Of a DNA stretch of 64,000 nucleotides, positions 44,860 through 56,731 are shown piece after piece (the first letter of the stretch is position 1; each line of letters starts with the position of its first letter). A model generated the notes under the pieces. It did not search any database, was not told the origin of the DNA, and was given only the letters and a program-made list of their open reading frames with translations. The position numbers were made by a program, and so were the translations under genes. This DNA is from Mesostigma viride (Eukaryota; Streptophyta; Mesostigmatophyceae; Mesostigmatales; Mesostigmataceae). Location of the stretch: positions 1,701,991 to 1,765,990 of the forward strand of contig RPFO01000359.1 of the NCBI GenBank assembly GCA_009746045.1, read 5' to 3'.

Positions 44860-45810
44860 AGTATCGACCCGTACAATGCCAGGGTGGTTGTGGACCCGGC
44901 CTCCCGGCCGGGCCGTGCGTTCCCTCCGCCGTTGGGCTTGGAGGAGATGGACGCCATCGAAGCAGATTATTCGCTCGAGGAGGAGGATGAGTAGGATGAG
45001 GAGGAGATCATTCCCATTGAGACCCCTCCGTCTATGGGGGCTGACCCATGGGAGGCTGCACTGCACAGGGAGTGGACACCTCCGGAGGTGGTCGGTTCTG
45101 TGGAGTCAGGTGCGCCGACCCCAGAGTCGGTGCCGCTGCAGGGCCGCAGCCTCTCCGAGGCGGTAGCCGTGGCTGGTGACACCCTCAGTGAGGAGGAGCT
45201 GAAGGTGGTAGAGGAGGCTGAGCATTTGTGAGCAGCGCAGCGCCATGCATAAGAGGTACCTGCAGTGCTTCCGCGGTGACTATGTCTCCCCCCCTCGCAC
45301 CGGCCCATCCCCTTGCACTCTGGCTCGCGAGGCGCAGCTCAAGCGCAAACACTGAAGATCATCGAGGAGTGGCAGCGCGAGAGGGCGGAAAAAGCGGCTA
45401 AACGTCGGTGCGTGCCCAGCCGCTGCAGCCAAGACGGTTGTCCTTGTCGTCGCCCGTGCCTCAGGACCGCAAGGGTAAGGGAGTAATGTTTCCTGCGGAG
45501 GAGGTCGGTGTGGTATCGGCTGGTACAGTGGTCCCGTTGTCCTCGATGGGCGGTGTCACGCAGGTGACCGCCTTCACGACTGCGCCGGCCTTCTATTCTT
45601 GTGGAGGCTCGTCGGCCGGCCCGTCGCAGCCTGGCCCTTCGGTGGGGCCCTCACGGTGATGTTCGTCAGCGGGGGGCTTGAAGCGAACGCTGGCCGACGC
45701 GGGGTTCACGCAGGCTGAGCTAGAGGCCTGGTTCGTGAGCTCTGACGAGGACGTCGTTCCGGAGAATCCTTGTTCACTGGAAGTCACGTCGGTGAAGACG
45801 GAGGCACCCG
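44860..45810 (+). pseudogene. Broken acidic ORF upstream of the second LINE copy
   Basis: A frame from about 44861 reads [41 protein letters not shown] at about 44993, then [20 protein letters not shown] to EELKVVEEAEHL and TGA at about 45231. It resumes in another frame with QRSAMHKRYLQCFRGDY. A later frame at 45678 has RTLADAGFTQAELEAWFVSS. Acidic and Pro-rich, with no catalytic motif. It may be the 5' part of a retroelement or an unrelated gene fragment. Confidence 0.35.
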
Positions 45811-46184
45811 CGTCCCTGCTGGTGGTACCGAAGGTACCAGCACCGGCGTGTGCGCCCTTGGGAGGCTGCTGTGCTCGTCCTTATGCAGCGCGTCGCACCG
45901 CTTGCACCGGTGCCCACCCTGGCGCCGCCTGCACCCGCGTCCCCGCTGGTGTTGCCGGCGTGCGTGCCTTTGGAGCCCGTGGAGGCGCCTGTCCTGCTGC
46001 AGCCCGTTAGTGTCGCCCGCCCCGCTGCAGCGCATTGCGCCGCTTGCACCGGCGCCCCCCCTTAGTGCCGCCTGCACCACCAGCGCGCCTTGCGCTGCCC
46101 GCCCCGCCGGTGCGCCTTGCGCTGCCCGCACCGACGTTTAGGATTTCGCACCCCCGTGCAGCTACTCCTCGTTTCCATTCGCGT

Positions 46185-47331
46185 CCTAGGGACCCCCGTG
46201 CCGCTCGCCTTGCCCCGGCCGCCTTCCCTGGCTCCGTTGCTTAGTCCTGGGCGAAGACCCGCCGTTTGGTCCCCAGCGCCGTGAGCGCCATCCCCGACTT
46301 GGTCACCCCATCCCCCTTCCCCTTCGTGCAGGCTGTGCAGGATTCTTACCTCGGAATCCAGCAGGCCTGCGACCTCGTCCGCCCCGCCCAAGCCGTTCAC
46401 CGTCGCCTGCCCCGGGGCACGGCCGGCGTGTCCACTGTCGTCAGTCCCAGTGTCTTCCCTGCCTGTGTTCATGAAAAACAACAAAAGACCTTCGCGGGTA
46501 TCCTACACTGTGCCGACTTGATGGGTCTGCACGCGAGCTTGAACAATCAGGGGCGGGCTTGGCTTCACTCCCTTTCCTTTGAGGGGAGTGTGAGGTCCGC
46601 CTTCCTACGCGCCCTCCCCATGCACCCTTTGTTCACACTGGTTCCGGCCCTTTACGCCATCGCCCTCCGCCACCAGCTGTTTGCCCCGCAACCTCTCATC
46701 ACGGCTGGGGCGTCCTGCGGCAGCTGCGGGCTTGCTCTCGATACTACTGGGACGCACTACATAGTGTGCATGGGCATGGCCAGCAGAACCAGATCTGGTT
46801 CCTCTATCTCCATACCGCTCTCCTCTGGGTGGTGTGTGCTACGGTTCGGTCGGTCTTTCCCCACTCCAGCATCAAGTGCCAGAACGCGGATGAGGCCGCC
46901 TTCTATTCCCCCAACCACCAGCCCGACATTACCGTGCTGGACTATGATTGGCAGGGTTGCCACCTGCTCATTGATGTCTCCGTGGCTCGGCCGCTTTCCG
47001 GTCGCCACATCCTCCGGGCGGCTGTTGATGCCGGCGCTCCTGCCACTGTGGCCGAGCACGGCAAGTTTGCCTCCTACAGCAATGTGGGGCCCCATGGGGT
47101 CATCCCCTAAGTTTAGGAGTTCGAGGCCATGGGCCCCAAGACGGCTGAGTTTTTTCATGAGTGCTGTCAGCGGCGGGAAGACCGCCTCGACCTCGAGGGT
47201 CAGCCCCGTGGTCTGCCCGGACATGATCCTCGTATTGGCGGCAGCGCCTGTCCCTCGCCCTCACTCGCACGGTGGCTGATGTGTTATTCCGCCGCGTCCG
47301 GGCCGACTTTGTTGCGACCCAGGCGGCGTAG
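46185..47331 (+). pseudogene. Second RLE-type LINE copy: RT thumb, CCHC and endonuclease remnant
   Basis: Aligns by eye with the C-terminal half of the minus-strand protein at 19990-21130. It starts RAARLAPAAFPGSVA, with TAG (46242-46244) where the other copy has Gln (SVAQSWAE). It keeps RQQLFAPQPL-type sequence, a CCHC knuckle CGSCGLALDTTGTHYIVC, then a frameshift near 46780. The endonuclease core QPDITVLDYD...LLIDVSVARPL follows. Two further stops interrupt VIP-V-EFEAMGP near 47110, and a last frameshift precedes SYWRQRLSLALTRTVAD and the TAG at 47329-47331. The RT catalytic domain, fingers and RING are absent. Confidence 0.85.
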
Positions 47332-47700
47332 GTCACTTCCCCGGCCTGGTGGGTCGGCCGCAGAGGTGTTGCTGCGTGTCGTAGTTTGGTGTTGTCGTTA
47401 GTTGTACCTTGTGCTGCCAGGCTTGATCCTTGCATGCCCTTGTCGGATTCTTATTATTGTCTTGAGGGTTCTTCTTTGGGGGGTTTAATTTCCTTCTGTT
47501 GCATGCCATTCTCACCTCCGTTATTTATCATTCTCAATGAATATATATACATACATGTATTCATTGAGAATGATAAATTACGGAGGTGAGATTGGCATGC
47601 AACAGAAGGAAAACCCCGAAAAGAAGAAGAACCCTAAAGAAATTAATAGTAATCTAACACGGACATCCAAGGATCACGCCAGCTGCACAAGGCCTATGTA
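47332..47700. repeat. Tail-to-tail inverted repeat with 18-bp loop
   Basis: Two arms of about 140 bp (about 47400-47541 and 47560-47700) are reverse complements; the inner 50 bp (TTGCATGCC, TTATCATTCTCAATGAATA) are almost perfect and the outer parts more diverged. The left arm is the 3' UTR of the broken LINE copy, so the right arm is probably the tail of an inverted copy cut off at the CCCA array. Confidence 0.88.
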
Positions 47701-47707
47701 CCATATA

Positions 47708-47992
47708 CACCCACCCACCCACCCACCCACCCACCCACCCACCCACCCACCCACCCACCCACCCACCACCCACCCACCCACCCACCCACCCACCCACCCA
47801 CCCACACCCACCCACCCACCCACCCACCCACCCACCCACCCACCCACCCACCCACCCACCCACCCACCCACCCACCCACCCACCCCACCCATCCATCCAT
47901 CCATCCATCCATCCATCCATCCATCCATCCATCCATCCATCCATCCATCCATCCATCCATCCATCCATCCATCCATCCATCCATCCATCCAT
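47708..47992. repeat. (CCCA)n then (CCAT)n microsatellite
   Basis: About 180 bp of CCCA repeats with two single-base slips (47766 and 47805 regions), followed by about 105 bp of pure CCAT repeats. Same composition as the array at 44634-44806, in reversed order. Confidence 0.97.
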
Positions 47993-48265
47993 GTTAATAC
48001 TCCATGACTCCCCAACGGGAGCACGAGTTTGATGAATTAATTAATCCAGAGCGCCATGCAAGTGCCTTGGATCGTTCGATGCCTGCTGCTCAGGACCACT
48101 CAGGCAGCCATTCATTCATGCATTCACGCCTCTGTTGGATCAAGAGTCACGGGGTACCAACTTTTGAGTAGGTACCTTTCATCCCTATTTGATGCACAGC
48201 AAGAAGGGGGCATGGAATGCCCCCCCCCCCCCTTCTCTGATTGCCTTGAAAGGCAGCCGATATTA

Positions 48266-48615
48266 ATTATGGTGCCCGCACCCCTGTAACTAGGAACTAG
48301 ATATTGTCGTCAGAAAGCAACAAACGTGAAAACGCTAGCTGCCCAACTCTGCGATTCCGCGGAACACAGAAAGTAAGAAAGCCTAGAAGCTACCAGCAAG
48401 GAATCGAACATAGGACCTTTGGCATGATTTCGTGGCTGTGTGAGTCTCCTGAACCGAAGGCATCTCACTTAACGTTTCGTAACAGCCCAACTGCGAAAAA
48501 CCTCTTTACCGGAGAGGAACTAGATATAGCTACACCCATCCCCCCCATCCCATATTCATTCCCCTGAGGACTTATGCTCACGTGACGCAGTTATGTGTAA
48601 ATTAATTATGGCCAG
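48266..48615 (+). mobile_element. LINE 3' tail split by a SINE
   Basis: GGTGCCCGCACCCCTGTAAC...AGGAACTAGATAT before the SINE continues after it as AGGAACTAGATATAGCTAC...ATCCCATATTCATTCCCCTG and GAGGACTTATGCTCACGTGA. This is the tail family seen at 18-19 and 25.6-26.8 kb. Confidence 0.82.
48305..48514 (-). mobile_element. tRNA-derived SINE candidate, copy 1
   Basis: A 210-bp insertion flanked by a perfect 13-bp duplication AGGAACTAGATAT (48292-48304 and 48515-48527). The minus strand contains GAGATGCCTTCGGTTCAGGA, then CCTATGTTCGATTCCTTGC, the latter resembling a tRNA T-arm and pol III B box. It shares about 160 bp with 55281-55444. The tRNA of origin is not clear. Confidence 0.75.
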
Positions 48616-51600
48616 AAATACAGCAGGCGGGTGCGATTAAAAGGGACGCAACCCTAATTCCTCCGTTTAGAAGAGATGGCCTACATGAAATATATTAACG
48701 GCAGACAGTTGGGCACACAGGGTGAAATTCACCTCTGACTCTCGCTACTCCTGCTGTTGTGGACGTTCCCACCGGAACGGCGCGGCGGCACCGATGCTGG
48801 CAGAGGCACCCAGGGCTCCCCCTCGTTCGCGCCACCTTGGGGTCACCTGCAGGGAAGGGATGTCATGGTGGCGATGTGGCGCCGCCAGGAAAGCCGGCAT
48901 CGACACTTGGTGGCCTGACGGTGCTGCCCCGCGTCCGGATGAGGTGTGCAAGGAAGGTTGGTTACGTTGCTGGAAGAAGCATTGGGCGCAGAGGACGTGG
49001 TCAGGTCGTCGGGGAGTTGCAGCATGGCATGGGACGCCGTGGTGGAGAAGGCCAGGCGGTGCAGGAGGAGTTCCTCTTCTACTTCCCGCAACAAGGACAG
49101 GCTGCGAGGGTGGGGTGACATGTGGCGGCACAAGATTGCACGCCATGCAGAGATTGAAATTTGAACAAAAGCAACTCACATGAGATAAGTGACAAAATAC
49201 ATACATTAACTCACGTGACCAGCTCATGGATTGACACGGAGGAGAAAACATCCTTTCGAGGCAGGATAGTATATAAAGGCTTCGTAGGGCCATCCCTCGT
49301 GAGAAGGGGTCAGATGGCCCGCACCTGGATGGCATGGTCGACCCCCATTTGAATCCAACATGGTTCCTTTGTGTCTAACAAAAGGAAGGAAGCACGGCCT
49401 AGGCCTCAAGGATTCCGGGAGGGCAGCCCCTTGCAAGAGGAGCCCGGAATAAACTTGGTAGACATCCTCCCAAACCCCTCCCTGTAATGCCATCTCACCA
49501 GACTAAGAGAAAATGAGGAAGAAACAGAGGAAGGGACAATGCCTTTTAGAGGCTCACCCCGTATGTTGGGAGCCTTGACTGGCAGCTTGAACGAAAGGAT
49601 AACCCACCAATTAGGATGAAATTCCACACAAAAAGAAAGTACAGACATCGATAAGAGGGCAAGAAAAACTGACGTTCCAAAAAAGGAATGCAGACATCGT
49701 CAACAGGGCTAGAGTAAAGACAAATAAGGGAACGATAAAAGTAGGCATGAAACCTGCTCTAGTGATTGGTTGGAAAGAATTCAAGTATATAGTTTTAAAG
49801 AGTCCTGTACAAGCTACCTACCGCAAACTCCTTCCCATCTTCCTCTGGACTCACTTCAAGCTCAGCACCCGGAAGACATCAACCGATGACGCCGCCCCCC
49901 GAGGCCAACTCCCCACTTCAATGCTGACCGCGCCTGCTATCCTCCATCATCACCGCCGTGGCCGATGTCAGCAGTGCATTCCTGCAAATGACGCCACCCC
50001 CGGTCAATGCGCACCCCCACCCCCACCTGGGTCATGGGCCGCACTCTGGGCTGCCCCAGAGGACCACCCAGCGGGCCAAACAGATTCCCCAGCAAAAAAA
50101 GTCAGCAGTTCCTTAAATGTCCAGCCCCCCACCATTGCCAGCATGACCCATGGCACCGCCAGCGTAATCCACGCCGCTGCCAGCATCATATCCCGCCTTT
50201 ACAAATCCGGAACTCCCCCCCGCATCGCCGCCTGCCACCGCCCGCCCGAATCTTGCCTCGTCACCACTTCCTTGGCCCCAACCTCCAATCGCACCAGCTC
50301 AAGCAGCCCTGCATCCGCCCCTGCGCCACCGCCCTCGAGGGCTGCCAGGTCCCGGCCCCCTGGGAGGGACGCCTTCCCAGACGATAGCACAAAGGGAAAC
50401 ACGGCGGCCGGGAGCTGGCTGTCCACCTGAATCCTCGCCACTGTCCGCCAGGTTTTGAGTCCTATTTTAACATATTTTCAAGTATTTCCGCTTATGCGAC
50501 CATGGTACGACCGCAATGTGCATGGGCGCCAAGCTAAGCAGAGCATCCAGTCTGACATCAGTTTCATCCCTATCGGAAATATCTACACCTACAGGTACAA
50601 TACTCCATTTGGCATCAGAATAGCCGCCAGACCTACAGAGCAAGTCTGAAACTCCTAAACGCAAAGGTGGTGCCGGCAGTTGGTAGCAGTTGGCTCTGGC
50701 CCGTGGGCTGTGAAACTCGCCTGCATCGGCCGAGATTTGACTATTGTTAGGTTGAGAAATCAGATTGCCTCAATGTTAATGATGGCAAGGGCGATGACCA
50801 CGTTCAGGCGATAATGGCGGACTTGCAGGAAAATGATTCAACAAGGGGGATGATTGTTCACTAAAACTCCCTGCAACTCTGTCAAGGCTTATAGTTAGTG
50901 TGCCGTGAAGATGAGATTGCAAGCGTTGACTGGGCCGAGGTAAGTCCAGGTAAGGGCCATGTTGGCTAGGAAGTTCGGTTTCTATCATGCCATGCTACTA
51001 ATACTACCGGCGGACTTATCGGCTTCCATTTTTTCCTTGAAACTGTGTGCCTGATATAGTTTCCCCACAGCCTGACAAAAAGCGTTTTAGCTAAGAAGTG
51101 CGATGGTTTCACGGTGGTGCCAGGCATTGGCGTCATTCTACTATGGACGTGCACCGCTCTGTGCCGAGCTATACAAACCGCCAACGTTTCGTAGCGTCAT
51201 GTCAAGTGTGTTCTTTTAGGACTTCCCTATGCTTATTACATCGCGGAACGGTTGAAGGGTTTCTACGCAGAAGTAATGCTCTAACTGAGGGGCTTCTTTT
51301 TCTACTTACTGAATGGACTGGTGAGGGGCTTCTGTCTATTATATGAGCATATAATGCCATACATGTAATCGTTGAGTTGTCCAGACAACCATCGATGCAT
51401 GGATATCAAGTGAGACATCCAAGTGAGTCATTGAGGGTGCGGATATATCCATCTAAGCCATGACTGTTGACGTATTATATAGCGTGTGTCATGTGTGACA
51501 TGCATACACAAGTGATAAACATCATTGAATATGATGTGAGAAGCTTAGTTGACTTGCCAGCATCAATAACCACTGGAAAACGAACGTGTCCACACTTCAC

Positions 51601-53290
51601 CGTATGTTCTACCGCATTTGGTATGGTACAAAATACAAAATACGTTGGCAGCAAGCGCGTTATACCGTATTTCGTGTTAGTGCACCCTGGGCTCGAGCTA
51701 CCATGGTCTGGATTTCCCAGATTTGAGGCCTGTGCTCGTTGTCTCATTATAGAGTGGTCGCTATGCTACAGTATCAAGGCCTGTGCTGGTTGTCTCATTG
51801 AAATATCACATGGGCAGGAGTAGGCTGTTTGGGCATCTAATGTTACAAGCACTATTGCTATGCACATGCTTACACGTCTGGTGGTGCCAGGGAGAGACCA
51901 GGCAGGGAGGTGCCCACATCAAGTGCCTGACCCCCCCCCTGGATACAACGCCAAAGGGGTAGTTGTTGTGTGAGGAATGTGAACTGGAGGGGGGAGGGGA
52001 TAGGGACACAGGATAGGTTTTCGGGCAGTTCTGGCACAGCCCACCCCCCACCTGCCAACGTCCATCAAATAGGTCAAACGAGCTCAGAATGACACCGGTC
52101 AAAAGTTGTGGCTGTGTTCCTGCTCCTGTGCCGAAACATTATGTGGTTTGGTCACATCTGACGTGTTTTTTATTATAACTTTGCGACAATAAATGCTGGT
52201 TTTCAGGAAAATTCACCAACCCTAGTAGATCTCCTTATTTTAATGTCAACACTGGCTGGGACTGTTGGCCACGTCGGGAGAAATTTGATGGAAATATGTG
52301 GCTGGTACAATAGTATGGCCCCATTGTTCTGCAGAAAATACGTTAAGTATAGCGTTTTTCGCCTATCAGCGGCTTGTGGAGGGGGTCTACAACCCCAACC
52401 AGGGGGGGCGGAGGGAACCCCCCCTTCCATATATTTACACCCCCCAAACCTCACTTGGGGAGCCCCAGGGTCAATGTGCATGTAATTAATTAATCTTCGC
52501 TGTGGGGGGGGGCAGGGGTGTTGTGCCCCTCTAACTGGTACAACATGATGCAGCCACCTCAATTAAGCATTATTAAGACATTTAATACATCCACCTAGTT
52601 ATGCCCTTGCTCTGTTTTGCACGAATGACAGCACAAAACATCAAGTTTATTAAAATATGTGCTAGCTCTACACAGTGGAATAACACAGACTTGTCTACCG
52701 GATGGGAACACGACCTTCGTATGCCAGCGTGAGCGCACCACGATGGAATGAGTAGGGCCAGCTCGCAGCCGCTGCGCCTCTGTTCTAGCCACAAGATCCT
52801 ACATGGCTATAGCCAAAAATGACGTATGACATCCATTAACAAAAACCAGTATTGGACTAGCTATGGGGGTACTTTGTCCCAACCCAGGTTCACCCTCGGG
52901 TTAGTTGAGCCATTTCCCCCCTGACCCCCCGCACAAGGGTGGGGTCAGTGGATAGCTGAAATCCAGAGAAGATAAAGAAGAAACAAAAATTGCATCAAAA
53001 TTACTGGGAAGATCAGGCAAAACAACCTGCTTCCCTAGAATGGATAAGCCCACCTTTTATGGCAACTACCTGTCCCAGTCAGCCCCAACCTGGGCTGACC
53101 TGTAAGTAGGCCTGGCAGCAAAACTTTTCTTCATAAAACACCAAATTAAGAAAAAAATTATAGATATATAGTATAAAAGTATTTTTCATCAAACAAGTAA
53201 TAAAAAATTATAAATAGCATAAAACTATTTTTGCTCTATTGCTTTGCATTCTCAGCTCAGCATGTTAAGCATAGATAAAAGGAGCAGAAG
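48616..53290. other. Long spacer without recognised genes
   Basis: Open frames near 48745-49335 (minus) and 49747-50430 (plus, 227 codons, rich in Pro, Ser, Ala and Thr) show no motif, no family and no coherent splice sites. A C-rich strip lies at 49890-50360. 52370-52480 has runs of G and C. Nothing else stands out. Confidence 0.45.
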
Positions 53291-53306
53291 CTCACAAATT
53301 CTCTGG

Positions 53307-56300
53307 TTAAGCCGTCTTGCAGACATCAGCCACCTCATCGCATACTTGTCCGAACGCGCAGAGCTGAAGGTCTGGTTGGGAGGCACACTTGCCATCCCGG
53401 CATTTGTCGATGGTGCAAAACTGGCCATCATTGCAGTCCGAGTTAACCAAGCACTGTGCCGAAGCTGCAATGAAACGTACATGCAACAGTGACGTGCGGA
53501 GCATGCAGCTTACAAAACCATCAGCGACAAACAACGCAAGTTGGAAATGAAATGATCGTAAGGGCGGTGTCGCAAGCGTACTCATGCACTACATAATCTT
53601 AGGTGTGTAAGGACCATTGCTTCCAAGTGTTCTTGCTTTGATGGGGCATCATTCAATTGACACCACACAACAGTTACTCTTCTGCTGGGTGTCTACCAGG
53701 GCAAATAGATTTTCCTTTGCAAAACAATTTCGACTAAAACGCAATAAGTGGCCGGCCACATGCTCACCGGCATTAAAGTTTAAGTAATAATTAGCACTCG
53801 CTACGCCCTATTGCACACATAGGACCGTAACTTGCTTGTCAACCCTTCTTTGTCTGATCGCATCGGCCCCCTTCACAACAATGCCTTACCTGGTCGACAA
53901 ATAGGCCATGACTTGTTATTCTTCAGTATGCAGGCTAGGTGTCGACAAATAGGCCATGACTTGTTATTCTTCAGTATGCAGGCTAGGTGTCGACAAATAG
54001 GCCATGACTTGTTATTCTTCAGTATGCAGGCTAGGTGTCGACAAATAGGCCATGACTTGTTATTCTTCAGTATGCAGGCTAGGTGTCGACAAATAGGCCA
54101 TGACTTGTTATTCTTCAGTATGCAGGCTAGGTGTCGACAAATAGGCCATGACTTGTTATTCTTCAGTATGCACTATGCAGGCTAGGTTGGTGGTGACCCA
54201 GGTCTGCATCGCTCGTTATCCTACACCCCCCACCGCGCAATTGTTCGCGCAGACCTGGCCGGCAAACTATTCCTCGATTGACTCACCACAAAGCGTTTGG
54301 CGCACGATTGCGTTCCGTAAATTTGTTCCCTCTAGTTGCCCCGCGTCCGCTTGAGTGTAGCGAGGTAATTTGTTCCCTGTAGTTGCGTCCGCTTGAGTGT
54401 AGCACGCTATGTCTCTGTCCACCAGTCAATCTCTTGGCCATTCTTGGACACGGCCGCCAAGCAATTCCATGAACTATCCATCCGCCAAGATGACAGAAGT
54501 TAACACAACGGTTGAGAGGCGCAACATCGGCGTAACGGAAACTCCTAGCCTCAACTAGTAGCTAACCGTCCGCGCTGGGCACAGGCGGTTGTGGATGGCA
54601 TTCCTTGGACGGGTGCAACAATTTGTGACAGCTTGGAAGGAAAAACGGTAGGAATGGGCCGATTCAAGCAGTACGAAATCACTTTACTGGTGTCTGACAG
54701 GGGTAAGTAAGCCACCGTGGCACTGTCCTAAGGTTGCTTGGACTTGCCAGCGGCCAGGCCCCGTGGATGGGCATGTACGGCTCCCGCGTGTACCCGCCGC
54801 TGGAGGCACGAATGGCCACTGAGGCACGGAATGGATGTACTGTAGCTAGGGGTTCAGGGGCGGAGCCCCCGTAGTAGCTATTGTTACTCATAATGTTTGG
54901 TTGCTGCTGTGTTTTGTAGTAATTGTTGGGTGTGCCATCACCCTAATTCCATGAAAGATGGCATGGTTTGCTCTTCTGTGGCGCGGTTTGCTTTTTCCGT
55001 CACGTAGAAAAGATTTTCTTTTATTTGGTTCTTCCTCGCTGGAGCAGTGGGTTCAATCTGTGCCACTTTCAGCCCAGTATGGACTCATTAATAATAACAA
55101 TACATTCCAGGACAAGAGAGTAAGCCTATTCCTTTGTAAAATTAACAGGTGAAAGGACACACTAAGACATTACCTAGGCAAGCTTAAACGCATCCAACAT
55201 AATGAAACTAAACATGCGCGCAACCAAGGGGGCACATGCACAGGCTTTAAGAATGAATATCATATGATATGTAGTTGTATCGACGAGAGACAACAAACGC
55301 TGCCAAATCTGGGATTCTGCGGGAAAAAAAAATTAGAAAAACATATACTAAGACCTCTTTGTATCTACCAGCAAGAAATCAAACACAGGACATTTGGCAT
55401 GGGAATTTCGCGGCTGTGTGAGTCTCCCTATCCCAAGGCACCTCATGTAGTAGTATGCACACAAAATCGTCACTTTTACAAAGTCGCTACCCTTATTTCT
55501 AGCCTACATACATCACATACAGTTTACACAGTATACATAATACTACAGTATACTAATACAGGATACGTACTATTTACACAGTGGTCTGCCACAGGATTAC
55601 AAAGGAACGGATACAACAAGGGCCAATGCAGAATTTCAAAAGGTCGATGCTGCACATCACAAAAAAGGTTTACCCCTCATCCGTGAAACCCGTTATCTGT
55701 AGTGGGTAGGTAAACCGGCCACTAATAACAAATACTGGGTAGTTTTGTGCGAGGCATAACAGAATGCCAATAGTAGTTTCCAAGACATGTTTAGGTCGAA
55801 AAGGTTCACAAACAAGGTCAATGCAGCACTTGCCTCGGCACTGACTGAAGCTCATCACTCCAAGGTAAGTCGCAGAACGGCTCGACAGTGTCTCCCAGGG
55901 TCCCAGGAAGTAAAACCTGCAGCCGTCCATGGGATCCACCGCCATGGCGCTGCGCCCCCCAAAGCTCGACGTGGCGGATGCAGCAGTGCCGGCCACTAGT
56001 AGCGTCTCTGGGCTAGGCATGGTCCCTCTAACCGCCGTTATACCCCTGCCGGTGAAGTACAGGCTGGGGTAGGTGCCATTAGTGGCATCCACCCCAGAAT
56101 AGCCGAGGGCGATATTGCCAGAACGATCCATTGACGCACTACTGTGCCACCGACTCCTGCCGGTCGAGGGTGTCATGCCGTCCTGGTGCAGCTCCCAGGG
56201 GGCCGCGTTGCCAGCAGCCCCGACGGCTCTCCACAGCTCCACCCACATGATGGCACCCTGTGTGGATGGTGTTGGAAAATGAAGCATTGCACCCGGATGT

Positions 56301-56368
56301 GATGAGATTGACGAGCCAGGTTCATTTCTGCCTGGGTACAGCAGCCCGTGTTTGCCGTATAATCCCTC

Positions 56369-56435
<67 letters not shown>

Positions 56436-56656
56436 CCTCCCTCCCTCCCTCCCTCCCTCCCTCCCTCCCTCCCTCCCTCCCTCCCTCCCTCCTCCCTCCC
56501 TCCCTCCCTCCCTCCCTCCCTCCCTCCCTCCCTCCCTCCCTCCCTCCCTCCTCCCTCCCTCCCTCCTTCCCTCCCTCCCTCCCTCCCTCCCTCCCTCCCT
56601 CCCTCCCTCCCTCCCTCCCTCCCTCCCTCCCTCTCTCTCTCTCTCCCTCCCTCCCT

Positions 56657-56731
<75 letters not shown>

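Noticed and set aside
40121-47331. Alternative genetic code with UAR as glutamine
   Set aside because: Three TAG-for-CAG changes fit it, but both LINE copies end with TAG at the same aligned codon and the flanking sequence then diverges. The reductase and RhoGAP exons need no recoding. Decay is simpler.
48380-48460. Functional tRNA gene
   Set aside because: Only a T-arm-like box is convincing. No acceptor or anticodon stem pairs, and the unit is flanked by target duplications, so it is a SINE.
49920-50000. Possible RT motif (AVADVSSAFLQM) in one frame
   Set aside because: An isolated short match in a C-rich strip, with no other RT motif in frame on either side.
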